A stretch of 64,000 nt of DNA from Bacteroidota bacterium (lineage in GTDB: Bacteria; Bacteroidota; Bacteroidia; Flavobacteriales; Weeksellaceae): positions 118,747 through 182,746 of the forward strand of contig JAEWOD010000027.1 in the NCBI GenBank assembly GCA_023461035.1. The letters run 5' to 3'. The notes beneath the pieces are model-generated. The model did no database searches, was not told the origin of the DNA, and worked only from the letters and a program-made list of their open reading frames with translations. Made by a program: the position numbers and the translations under genes. The first letter of the stretch is position 1, and each line of letters opens with the position of its first letter. Below are positions 34,334 to 42,759 of the stretch, piece by piece.

Positions 34334-35698
34334 CTATTTTTGTTCATATTCAGTATCCCAGTCCGTGCCGTCGTCTCCTTTCTGCCCCTCCATTTTTATC
34401 ATGAAGTTTTTTGCAGGGAAGTATGGTTTCATGTGGATGTCCAAATAAATTCTGTCTTTTTGAATCGGATCCTGTTCAAATTTCCTGATTTCAAAGTTTT
34501 CGATCAATTTATCAGGTCCTGTTATACTGTCCAAAAATTGGACAATCTGGGTCATGATCTCTTTTCGGGTTTTTGCCGTAAAGTTTTCAAATGCCCTACG
34601 ATTCAAAAAGTCCATCAAAACTTTTGTAACATAGTCAAATACCCGCACTACCGAATAGGTTTGCAATCCCAGGTTATCTCCGTTGAAAAGGGTCTTGGCA
34701 GAAAAGGCCATTACTTTTTCATATTCTTTCACCATGGGAATCAGTCCCATGTTTTCAAGATTAGCGATTTCGCTCTTTTTCAAATCAAATTTCACCCCGC
34801 CGACTTCGTTGATTCCTCCGAACTTTTTACCGGCAGTCACCTGCGACATAAGAGTATTGTATATTTTACCGGCAAGAGCTGCGGAAGGTGCAACATATAA
34901 ATCTTCATCTTCTCCTACTTCGTCAAATTTACCTCTTCCTACCAGCCAGTTACAGGTCATCAAAACATTGGAACGATAAATGTCACCTCCGGTCAGCCCC
35001 GAACTGTCAAACATTTCCATTACGTCGTCTGGTTCATCAAGGTGGGCAAAGTCAGTAACGAGCATTACCTTGTTATTGTGTGCAATTTTTGCCCATTTTT
35101 CCAATACTACATTGCTTCCCAAAAATCCCGGAACTACAAGTAAACCATAATTGTTCTTTAAATCCAAACGGTCATAGTTATTAACCAATTCCTGATGTAT
35201 CGCATCAATAAAACGAGTATTGTCCAGATCCTGAAGTTGCTCCAATTCCGCATTGATAATTGTTACATTTTTCACTTTGTCCTGTTCTGTGTTTTTATAA
35301 AACAGGGCAATGGTACGGTAGGCTTCTTCCAGAATACGGGTTTCATCTATTGCAGTTGCCAGATTATTGGTAAGCGTTTGTTCGGCTACTTTTCGTTTAT
35401 CTTCACTCTCGGCTACCATGTCAGTCAAGTTGTCTGATTGTAAAACAGACGCCCACATTTCCAATGTTTTTAGAAGTGTGTCTCTTTCGCCTTGTTTTGC
35501 CGCTTCATTCAAAAAGATTTTTCTTCTTGCTTTTCTTTCAGGATTCATGTTCTGAACCCCCTCTATGGAAGTTTCCAACAAATCAAATCCTCCGTATTTG
35601 GCAAGTTTTTCTGCATTTTCTTTTTGTTTTACAACCTCTTTGGATCCCTGACCCGAAGATGCTGCAATGTTCTGTGCCTGTAATTGCTCTTTTGACAT
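34334..35698 (-). CDS. tssC: T6SS contractile sheath large subunit TssC
   Basis: 454 residues, as usual for the Bacteroidota TssC family. With TssB it forms the contractile sheath around the tube. Visible are the N-terminal helical segment that interlocks with TssB, the central core (YGLLVVPGFLGSNVV, then VMLVTDFAHLDEPDDV), the strand-rich middle part (KKFGGINEVGGVKFDLKKSE) and a C-terminal region of domain 2 (IYLDIHMKPYFPAKNF). 19 nt after tssB. Confidence 0.92.
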   Translation of the reverse strand: MSKEQLQAQNIAASSGQGSKEVVKQKENAEKLAKYGGFDLLETSIEGVQNMNPERKARRKIFLNEAAKQGERDTLLKTLEMWASVLQSDNLTDMVAESEDKRKVAEQTLTNNLATAIDETRILEEAYRTIALFYKNTEQDKVKNVTIINAELEQLQDLDNTRFIDAIHQELVNNYDRLDLKNNYGLLVVPGFLGSNVVLEKWAKIAHNNKVMLVTDFAHLDEPDDVMEMFDSSGLTGGDIYRSNVLMTCNWLVGRGKFDEVGEDEDLYVAPSAALAGKIYNTLMSQVTAGKKFGGINEVGGVKFDLKKSEIANLENMGLIPMVKEYEKVMAFSAKTLFNGDNLGLQTYSVVRVFDYVTKVLMDFLNRRAFENFTAKTRKEIMTQIVQFLDSITGPDKLIENFEIRKFEQDPIQKDRIYLDIHMKPYFPAKNFMIKMEGQKGDDGTDWDTEYEQK

Positions 35699-35717
35699 AA
35701 ACTTACTTTTTAGATAA

Positions 35718-36167
35718 TTATTTGTTGGTATTTAATTCACTAATCAGCTCCTGAATGGTTTCCAATAATGCCGACTTGGCATCGGGATCTTCCAATGCGC
35801 CTTTCAGTATTTTGTTTGTTTTCAGTTGTTTGATTATTTTTTGGTACTGGTCTTTTTCTGTTTCCAAATTGGAAAGGAATTTACTTTGGTTGGTAATTCC
35901 CTTGATTCCAAAATCTCCTAGGTTTGTAAATTTTAATTCTTCTGCTTTGGTAGCTCCCTCTGCATCTTCAAAATTTACTTTCACACTGGGTTTAAAGTGT
36001 TCAAATACTTGCTCTATGGTATTTAAACCTTGTATCAATTCAGGGCGTATGGGTGTGTCCCCTGTAAGTTTCTGTGCTATTAAAGTTCTGTTCTGTGGGA
36101 TTTCCAGGATGGCTTCATTAGCATCCAGTTTTACTTCATTTCCACCTATTCCATAATTTGACGCCAT
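35718..36167 (-). CDS. tssB: T6SS contractile sheath small subunit TssB
   Basis: 149 residues. Typical are the proline-asparagine start of the sheath strand (VKLDANEAILEIPQNRTL), the hinge LNTIEQVFEHFKPSVKVNF and the long C-terminal helices ending ETIQELISELNTN. It co-assembles with TssC one to one. Located between tssO and tssC in the operon. Confidence 0.9.
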   Translation of the reverse strand: MASNYGIGGNEVKLDANEAILEIPQNRTLIAQKLTGDTPIRPELIQGLNTIEQVFEHFKPSVKVNFEDAEGATKAEELKFTNLGDFGIKGITNQSKFLSNLETEKDQYQKIIKQLKTNKILKGALEDPDAKSALLETIQELISELNTNK

Positions 36168-36190
36168 AATAGTAAAATTTAAATTAAAAA

Positions 36191-36706
36191 TTAATTAGCT
36201 TTATTGATTTGTCGACAGACTTCTAAGTCTCGTTTGATAGTTTCTATCTCTTTCTTGTATACCTCAATCTGCGCTAAAAGTTTATCAAGTTCTTCACGGC
36301 TTCCGCCCATCATTTGGATGGTCTTTTTCGCATCGATTAACTGGCGGTTGGTTACGAGAATATTGTCATACATATTATCTCTTACCAGACTGTCATTGAG
36401 CGGGATGGATTGCTGCATGTTCAACAAGATGGAAATGGCTTTCTGCTGATTGTAGTAGAAATCTTGTCCGGGCGCATTTAAAGAATCAATGGTCGATTTC
36501 AGCGTTTCCATCTCTCCTGCAAATTTCTCCTGAAAATTGAACTCATTTCGCATTACGATGTTATCTCTACGTAGCTCTTCATTTTCTTTCCATGGCAGGT
36601 AATAATTGAAATACACGGCAAACAAAATGATTAATACCGTCGTACAGAATATTCCCAAAAATACCAGGAAGGATACCGTTCTTTCTCTTTTATTTAAAAC
36701 TTCCAT
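36191..36706 (-). CDS. tssO: T6SSiii membrane-complex protein TssO
   Basis: 171 residues: a short cytoplasmic N-terminus (MEVLNKRERTV), one membrane helix (FLVFLGIFCTTVLIILFAVY, about 13-32) and a long periplasmic coiled coil with several heptad stretches to the end. This layout and the place between tssK and tssB fit TssO, one of the five Bacteroidota-specific membrane-complex proteins (TssN, O, P, Q, R) that replace TssJLM. Confidence 0.8.
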   Translation of the reverse strand: MEVLNKRERTVSFLVFLGIFCTTVLIILFAVYFNYYLPWKENEELRRDNIVMRNEFNFQEKFAGEMETLKSTIDSLNAPGQDFYYNQQKAISILLNMQQSIPLNDSLVRDNMYDNILVTNRQLIDAKKTIQMMGGSREELDKLLAQIEVYKKEIETIKRDLEVCRQINKAN

Positions 36707-36726
36707 AATTGAATGTGACTTTTATA

Positions 36727-37905
36727 CTATTCTCCTAAAAATGATTTTCTGTTTCTTGGTTTGTTATCCATAATTCCGACTTCTGACTCCTGTCTTTCTT
36801 TTACAAATATGCCGGTTTCTTTTTTTCTTCCAATATAATCCAATCTGCTCAAAGCAGCAAATAATTCATCCATCATCCTGACAAATGAAATGATTTTATC
36901 GATGAGAGCATACATATCTGAATGATCATAATCCGTATTGAGAACATTACTAAATAGCGTTTCAAAGTCGCCTTGCTGTATGCTGCACCATTCTGCGAAA
37001 TAATTGAGTAATTCTTCTTTTCCGGAACCTGATTTGGAGTCAATGTAATTTTTCATTACCCGTGCGAGGGAGGCCGCTTTTTCTAACATATAAACCGGAG
37101 GTTCGTAGATAGATACTTGTTTAGAACCATCGATTGTACTTGCCAAATGCATGGAAAGTTTGTCGGATAAATCTAAAATCATCAACGACAAGGGATTGTT
37201 CTGGTTTTTTGTATGGATTTTCTGGATAATTTGTATGATATGCATTTCCAGATTGCCATAAAACCTGTTGATTATGTTGTAAACTTCTAACAGTTTGGGG
37301 TGACTTTCTACAGTTGTACTGGCAGGAACATAAGTTTCGTCTATATATGTTTCTGCAGAATTGGCTACGATCCTTCCAATTGTCAACTGCTGTTTATTAA
37401 AGCCAATTTTGTTGCGGGTTTCAGGAACGATACTCAAAATATATTCGGGAATAAGAAAAGGATATCTCGGTGGATTTTCTTCTGGATCAGGATCTCCAAA
37501 CGGAATATGATTGTAAGAGTTAACTGTCAGATTTATTAAGAATATTTTTTCTTGTCCGTTCCGAAGTTCATCTTCATCGACCTGCAAATTATATTCCGCT
37601 TCCAAATTTAAGGAATGAGCTATTATCGGAGTAATGTGAATGCGCTCTCCACCATAAGTGATGGCTCTGCATTCTTCTAATTTTACTTTGATTAATTTAT
37701 GATTGTCAATAAAAAAATTGAACTTCAATGGGTTACCGTTCTGCCTATTGGAAATCAGGCCAAAATTAATTTCAGTCAAATGAATCTGACCAATTCCCAT
37801 TGCCATTTGGCTGATATAGTTTTGGACAGCGATAAAATGGGACTTATTTATTTTCATCCCGTCAATCCAATTTACTTGTAAATATTGATTAGAATCGTTC
37901 ATCAT
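36727..37905 (-). CDS. tssK: T6SS baseplate subunit TssK
   Basis: 392 residues. The start LQVNWIDGMKINKSHFIAVQNYI is shortened from the family pattern V.W..GM.L...HF..Q, the shoulder domain that grips the TssFG wedge. The C-terminal receptor domain (about 290-392) links the baseplate to the membrane complex, in this system to TssN. Trimeric in other systems. It starts 22 nt after tssN, so the two interacting partners are made from adjacent cistrons. Confidence 0.88.
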   Translation of the reverse strand: MMNDSNQYLQVNWIDGMKINKSHFIAVQNYISQMAMGIGQIHLTEINFGLISNRQNGNPLKFNFFIDNHKLIKVKLEECRAITYGGERIHITPIIAHSLNLEAEYNLQVDEDELRNGQEKIFLINLTVNSYNHIPFGDPDPEENPPRYPFLIPEYILSIVPETRNKIGFNKQQLTIGRIVANSAETYIDETYVPASTTVESHPKLLEVYNIINRFYGNLEMHIIQIIQKIHTKNQNNPLSLMILDLSDKLSMHLASTIDGSKQVSIYEPPVYMLEKAASLARVMKNYIDSKSGSGKEELLNYFAEWCSIQQGDFETLFSNVLNTDYDHSDMYALIDKIISFVRMMDELFAALSRLDYIGRKKETGIFVKERQESEVGIMDNKPRNRKSFLGE

Positions 37906-37927
37906 TTCATTTCAACTTCTTAGATAT

Positions 37928-38872
37928 TTATATGATTTCGGGTTTTTCAGATTCAGTTTTCAGTTCATTTTCATATTCTTGTTGTGCATTGCTTCTTTGG
38001 CAAATGATGATACTGTCTTCCTCTATTCCGTTCATGTACATCGGCAAGTCAGGATTGATGTATTTTGAAACTCCATACCATCTTGGTTTTAGATAAAATG
38101 CCCAATGTTGCAGGTTTCCTTCTTCGTCTGTCAACTGAATGGGGCTGTCCGGGTTTCGCTCATTGTAATCATACACAAAATGATAAAACAAACGATTAAA
38201 ATCCATTCTCATAGGAGATTTTGCCCTGAATTCTGTTCTAATTGGAGAATTGGGCAATTTATGAAACACAAAAGTAATCACAACCATGTCTCTGAATTCA
38301 TCATCCTTGGGCTCCGGATAAAAATCAGCGGGTGGAAAGGCCCAAGTCTTATACACTTTTGCAGGTATGGAAACGGAAGTCCTAAAAGTCGCATAAATAA
38401 GTGTGGGAATCAAATAGGCTATGATGCTTCCCAAAAAAACAAACATATAGGTAGTCCCGTTCAGATAGGTAAAAACCAGCAAAAACGATATGGAACCAAA
38501 CACACTGATCATAAGGCAAAAAACAGGTTCAAGCCAGATTTTATCGTTTACTTTAAACATATTCAGATAGGCTCTGTACAAAAAGGCGTGAACTATTCCC
38601 AAAAGGAAAAAGATGATTTGGTAAAACAAAAACTGCCCAAATAAGCTTTCAATCACTTTGGATTGCCCTGTAAATGAAACAAGTGCAAAGACCAATATGG
38701 ATGAAAAAAGATACACGTAATATTTTTTCTTGAAAAGTGTCTTGAAATCTTTGACCTTATCTGTAAAAAGCATTGACAAAATAACACCCAAAATCAACAA
38801 TACACCGACTGCGATTAATACCTGTGGGTCAATTAACTCTCTAAAATTGGGTCTGTAAGTGGGTCTAATCAT
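37928..38872 (-). CDS. tssN: T6SSiii inner-membrane protein TssN
   Basis: 314 residues from the ATG at 38872; a TTG two codons earlier overlaps the tssG stop. Four or five membrane helices lie in the first 160 residues (VLIAVGVLLILGVILSMLF; YLFSSILVFALVSF; IIFFLLGIVHAFLY; FLVFTYLNGTTYMFVFLG). A cytoplasmic domain follows (about 165-314, with DDEFRDMVVITFVFHKLPN). TssN is reported to connect the Bacteroidota membrane complex to the conserved baseplate. Position between tssG and tssK agrees with that. Confidence 0.85.
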   Translation of the reverse strand: MIRPTYRPNFRELIDPQVLIAVGVLLILGVILSMLFTDKVKDFKTLFKKKYYVYLFSSILVFALVSFTGQSKVIESLFGQFLFYQIIFFLLGIVHAFLYRAYLNMFKVNDKIWLEPVFCLMISVFGSISFLLVFTYLNGTTYMFVFLGSIIAYLIPTLIYATFRTSVSIPAKVYKTWAFPPADFYPEPKDDEFRDMVVITFVFHKLPNSPIRTEFRAKSPMRMDFNRLFYHFVYDYNERNPDSPIQLTDEEGNLQHWAFYLKPRWYGVSKYINPDLPMYMNGIEEDSIIICQRSNAQQEYENELKTESEKPEII

Positions 38873-38874
38873 AA

Positions 38875-39813
38875 TCAAATCCTTGTTGTAATTCCTAAAA
38901 TGGGGTTATTATTTTCAGCTACTTCAAATTTTTCTTTTTCTGTTGCGAGCAGTACAGTTGTTTGAATTTCCATTTCCAACGGGAATATGAATTCATAAAA
39001 TACATCTAAAAACTTTCTGATATTACCGTTGTTAATATAGGACTTAAAATCGGAATTCACCAGCGGCCCTATAAAAACTTCCATGTTTACGGTATGATCT
39101 AAATATTCATGCCCACAAACAAAATCAATGCCCAGCCTGCTTTCCCCTATGGCAGCTCTTTCATTTTTGTCAGATTGCCATTTAAAATCACCTTGTGAAA
39201 TACTGACCTTTTCATTTAGTAGATAAGCAAGACAACTTTCTGTCAATGAAATATCTCCTGCGATTTTATACATATAGGGTATGAGCCGTAAAAATTTTGC
39301 CAAAAGTTCCTGTGGCAGATTTTCATCAATCCCCCAGAAATCATATAGGAAATCAATGGGCTTTTCACCGTTTAAGTTAAACAAGTATTTTTTTTCTCGG
39401 TCTTCCCTTGCTATGGAGTGATCAAAAAATTCATTTTCAAACGGAAGAAAAAAAAGACGGGTCTGTTCTTCTTCTTTTTTTCTTTCCTGATAGTATTTTG
39501 CCATTTCATCAGCAGAAATATCTTTATTCTGATGCTGGCGATAATGCAAAACCGCCTCGGGAAGCAGGTCATAAATACCGTCCCGGGAAATGTCTATTTT
39601 TAAAAATTGTCGGGAATCAAATTCGAAATCTACAACTTCAGCCCCTATGATGTCCTTTCTGTAAGACCGTTTAAACTGGCTTTGTGGGTTTATATAATAA
39701 TTCAAATCATCTCTTTGCGAAACATTTTCCAAAAAAGCAGATACTACGACTTCCGCTTTTAAATCGCCGGATAGCGTATTTATCTTATCTTTTATGTCAT
39801 CGACAACCGCCAT
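38875..39813 (-). CDS. tssG: T6SS baseplate subunit TssG (divergent)
   Basis: 312 residues. The region DFLYDFWGIDENLPQELLAKFLRLIP and the following SLTESCLAYLLNEK show the typical TssG organisation. The C-terminus has the segment SRLGIDFVCGHEYLDHTVNMEV (about 225-246, family pattern ..LG....G....), which corresponds to the conserved GDF-like part. One TssG joins two TssF molecules in each wedge. It begins 4 nt after the lipoprotein gene. Confidence 0.8.
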   Translation of the reverse strand: MAVVDDIKDKINTLSGDLKAEVVVSAFLENVSQRDDLNYYINPQSQFKRSYRKDIIGAEVVDFEFDSRQFLKIDISRDGIYDLLPEAVLHYRQHQNKDISADEMAKYYQERKKEEEQTRLFFLPFENEFFDHSIAREDREKKYLFNLNGEKPIDFLYDFWGIDENLPQELLAKFLRLIPYMYKIAGDISLTESCLAYLLNEKVSISQGDFKWQSDKNERAAIGESRLGIDFVCGHEYLDHTVNMEVFIGPLVNSDFKSYINNGNIRKFLDVFYEFIFPLEMEIQTTVLLATEKEKFEVAENNNPILGITTRI

Positions 39814-39817
39814 GAAA

Positions 39818-40462
39818 TCAGTTTTCTTGATTTACCTTTTGAACAATGCGCCCGGCAGCTAAATATCTCGTTTGAAAATATTCATCGTCAAAATCGAAAA
39901 TAGCCAAGCCAGAATCTCGGGTACTCATTAATATTTTCCCATTTTTAAGATATATGGCTATATCAGAGACGGGTAAGTCTTTACTATAACGAAAAAAAAC
40001 GATGTCGCCTTCTTCCAAGAACGCTCTTCCGGTAAATTTTTCGATTTCTTCAGCCATGAAGATTTCCGCTGCAGAAGATGCGGGTAGCTTTGTGCCATAC
40101 ACCTTATTATATAAAGCTTGTGTAAACGGAACCATGTTCAATCCGTTTTTACTCATGACTTGTTCCCTCGAAAAGGGTGTATTCAACCATTGGTCAATAA
40201 AGTCATAAAAATCATAATTATTTATGTCTTTAAGAGAGACATTTAAAATGATGGCATACTTTTCTTTGAGATAAATCTGTCGATCAGTCAGATTTTCTTC
40301 ATATTCATTTGCCTTTATAGGAGCATCCGAAATCCCCAATTCTTTTTTGATTTCGGATTCGTTATATGAAAATTTATAAGGTACGTCATTTATGTACTTG
40401 GGTGTTCCACAGGACATTAACAGGGAAAAAACAATGGAGGATAACAGAATGTATTTTGTCAA
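39818..40462 (-). CDS. T6SSiii lipoprotein with a catalytically dead NlpC/P60 domain
   Basis: 214 residues, first gene of the operon, starting at TTG (40462). Lipobox SLLMSC puts C18 at the outer membrane. Residues 85-210 align with NlpC/P60 peptidoglycan hydrolases such as Spr: W..TP, GLNMVPF, LPASS, EEGDIVFFR, DIAIYLKNGK, YLAAGRIV. But the three active-site positions are replaced: the DC of GIDCSGF is N109-M110, the His of HVGIY is D167 and the second His is M179. It should bind rather than cut the cell wall. It is likely the outer-membrane part of the membrane complex, possibly TssQ. Confidence 0.8.
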   Translation of the reverse strand: MTKYILLSSIVFSLLMSCGTPKYINDVPYKFSYNESEIKKELGISDAPIKANEYEENLTDRQIYLKEKYAIILNVSLKDINNYDFYDFIDQWLNTPFSREQVMSKNGLNMVPFTQALYNKVYGTKLPASSAAEIFMAEEIEKFTGRAFLEEGDIVFFRYSKDLPVSDIAIYLKNGKILMSTRDSGLAIFDFDDEYFQTRYLAAGRIVQKVNQEN

Positions 40463-40490
40463 AACATTAGGTCTTTAATGATTATTAGTT

Positions 40491-40498
40491 CAAATATA
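40491..40498 (-). promoter_or_regulatory. -7 box of the minus-strand T6SS operon
   Basis: The minus strand reads TATATTTG, an exact TAnnTTTG match 28 nt upstream of the lipoprotein TTG start. A TTTG lies upstream but 25 nt away, longer than the usual 19-21 nt, so the -33 element is uncertain. Confidence 0.45.
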
Positions 40499-40568
40499 GA
40501 TAATTTTTTAATTTTTTTTAAGTCAAATTTTGTATGTTTATGAAGATTTTTACAATTATTTACTCATT

Positions 40569-41648
40569 ATGTCGAACAATCAACGAATAAATTCATTTAA
40601 AACTAAATTAGACTATAGGATTATATTAATTTTCGCATTCTTTTTAATAACAGCTCTGATTATTCTTTTTATCCGAATGAATAATCGCGTGGATTGTGAA
40701 AATCTTCAATTACTGATGGACTCTAAGAATTATTTGGCAAATGAAGAAGTGAAATTCAAAAGCAATATTGTCGATGCCAAAGAATGGGAGTGGGATTTTG
40801 GAGACGGAACGCCCATCAGCAAATCAGCCAACCCCGTTCACAAATACATTGTTTCCGGAAAATATTTTGTACGTCTTACGGTAAATGGTTCATGCTATGC
40901 AGAGAAGGAAATTGTCATAAAAAATGTCTCCGATTTGGTTTTACATGAAACCGTGCCGGAAATCATTGCACCGGATGTGGTGCGTGTTGGTGATCCGATT
41001 ACATTTGATTATTATTTCGCAGATGAATCCAAAGACATATTTTCATGGGAGTGGAGCTTTGGAGAAACCGGGGATTTGGATAAAGCAGAAAAGAATCCTA
41101 TATATATATTCCAAACTCCGGGACAAAAAAGAGTATCTTTAATCATTAACGGAGATGCACGCTATATTTCTTCCAAAAATGTTTTTGTAAAACCCAGAGA
41201 ACCTGTAATTAACTCTTTCCAATACAAACAGAGAATTCGTGAAGAGGTTGCACTGGACCCCGGACTTCCCCAGAAGGATCCTGTAGATGAGCATGTCATG
41301 GGTTTACCTATTGCACCTACTCCTATTTCTATGATTGAGCAACCAGCATTCGTTCAAAAAAAGGCTCCGGAAATATCAAACGAACAATTTGAGATCCTTC
41401 TTCTTAAAGTAGCCGAACAAAGTAAAACAAAAGAAGACTTCAGTGAGTATCTTTGCGAGAACTATGAAATACCTGTTGTGAAAAATCAAAAAGAACTAAT
41501 GACATTTGCCGACTTTTGTTTAGGAATAAAGGGTAAAGACATACGTGTTGAATCTCTTACCTTACTTAAAGACCCCGTTAATAACTGTGTCGTAAGTATG
41601 AATGTCAATTACAAAATAAAAAAGAATTTGATGTGGTTAAAGGATTAA
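40569..41648 (+). CDS. T6SSiii-linked membrane protein with two PKD domains (copy 1)
   Basis: 359 residues from the ATG at 40569, which aligns with the start of the neighbour copy; an upstream in-frame ATG at 40530 adds 13 residues. A cytoplasmic tail, one membrane helix (IILIFAFFLITALIILFI) and two PKD/Ig-like domains follow (WEWDFGDGTP with YFVRLTV, then WEWSFGETGD with KRVSLIING). A proline-rich linker leads to a C-terminal domain of about 90 residues with EYLCENYEIPV. This looks like a trans-periplasmic strut. Candidate TssP, though the name is not assured. Confidence 0.75.
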   Translation: MSNNQRINSFKTKLDYRIILIFAFFLITALIILFIRMNNRVDCENLQLLMDSKNYLANEEVKFKSNIVDAKEWEWDFGDGTPISKSANPVHKYIVSGKYFVRLTVNGSCYAEKEIVIKNVSDLVLHETVPEIIAPDVVRVGDPITFDYYFADESKDIFSWEWSFGETGDLDKAEKNPIYIFQTPGQKRVSLIINGDARYISSKNVFVKPREPVINSFQYKQRIREEVALDPGLPQKDPVDEHVMGLPIAPTPISMIEQPAFVQKKAPEISNEQFEILLLKVAEQSKTKEDFSEYLCENYEIPVVKNQKELMTFADFCLGIKGKDIRVESLTLLKDPVNNCVVSMNVNYKIKKNLMWLKD

Positions 41649-41669
41649 CCTAACAAACGAAAACTAATT

Positions 41670-42731
41670 ATGAAGAAAAGAAACAAGCAATCCAATAATA
41701 TATTTTCAAATTTTGACTACAGGATTCTGATATTGTTTTTGACCATCATAGTCATAGGGCTTACCGTTTTTTACTTCCGGTCTCGAAACAATTTGGACTG
41801 TGGAGAGAGCGGGATGATTATTAATTCTGATAATTTTGCCGTTGGTGAAGTAATTGAATTTAAAAATGATTCTGACAATGCAAAAGAATGGGAATGGGAC
41901 TTTGGTGACGGAGCGAAAGATTACCGGAAAAGTACTTTGCATAAATATACCGCACCGGGCGTATATCTGGTAAAATTAACCATCAATAAGTCCTGTCAAA
42001 AAGAACGCCTGATAGAAATCACCGATCAGGGAAGAATCATCGACCGCACAAAACTACCCTACATTGTTGCTCCAGACAAAGTAGAGTTAGGAAACCCCAT
42101 AACATTCCGTTATAATTATTATACAGACCAAACCATGAGTTGGCAGTGGAGTTTTGGGGAATCAGGGCAGGTAGATGCCACGAACGAGTACCCTACCTAT
42201 ATTTTTCAATTCCCAGGAAAAAAAGTCATCTCATTGACAATAAATGGAGAGGTAGATTACAAAGCATACAAGACAATCTATGTTATCCCCAAGACCCCTT
42301 ATGAAGGAGAGGAAGATACTATACAAGCCTACATATATGAAAAATCACCTGAAAGTTTTGAGAAACCCGAAGGAAACCCTAAAAAGAGCAGAATTCCTTC
42401 AACAGTAAATTCCATTCCTTTACATCGGCCAAGCAATCAAGAGCAGAAGTCAGAGGATGTTTCTACAGAAAAATTTAAAATGTTGCTACAACAAGTCATA
42501 AAACAAACAAAAGACAAAGAATCCCTTTATGAGTATTTGTGTCAGCAAAAAGAAATACCGGTTCAGAAAAACGGAGAAGACATCATTTCGTTATCCGAAT
42601 TTTTAAATGATGTGACAGGGAAAGATGTCAGGATTGAAACTGTTCAATTAAAAAAGAACAACTTAAACTGTATAGAAAGTTTTGCGATTGACTATAAGGT
42701 GAAAAAGTTCATGATATGGACAAAAGAATAA
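41670..42731 (+). CDS. T6SSiii-linked membrane protein with two PKD domains (copy 2)
   Basis: 353 residues, a paralogue of the preceding gene along its whole length: membrane helix (ILILFLTIIVIGLTVFYF), PKD WEWDFGDGAKD with YLVKLTIN, PKD WQWSFGESGQ with KKVISLTING, linker, and the same C-terminal domain with EYLCQQKEIPVQKN and GKDVRIE. The two genes are 21 nt apart and followed by tssH, 28 nt away, so they form one transcript. The pair arose by tandem duplication and may hetero-oligomerise. Confidence 0.75.
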   Translation: MKKRNKQSNNIFSNFDYRILILFLTIIVIGLTVFYFRSRNNLDCGESGMIINSDNFAVGEVIEFKNDSDNAKEWEWDFGDGAKDYRKSTLHKYTAPGVYLVKLTINKSCQKERLIEITDQGRIIDRTKLPYIVAPDKVELGNPITFRYNYYTDQTMSWQWSFGESGQVDATNEYPTYIFQFPGKKVISLTINGEVDYKAYKTIYVIPKTPYEGEEDTIQAYIYEKSPESFEKPEGNPKKSRIPSTVNSIPLHRPSNQEQKSEDVSTEKFKMLLQQVIKQTKDKESLYEYLCQQKEIPVQKNGEDIISLSEFLNDVTGKDVRIETVQLKKNNLNCIESFAIDYKVKKFMIWTKE

Positions 42732-42759
42732 TTTCTAAATTTTAATTTTTCAATGCCCC

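Noticed and set aside
34340..34900. Long open frame on the plus strand opposite tssC (186 codons)
   Set aside because: It lies wholly antisense to a confident tssC, has no recognisable motif and reflects codon usage of the real gene.
38105..38644. Plus-strand open frame of 179 codons opposite tssN
   Set aside because: Antisense to a well-supported membrane protein gene; the basic, low-complexity translation has no family features.
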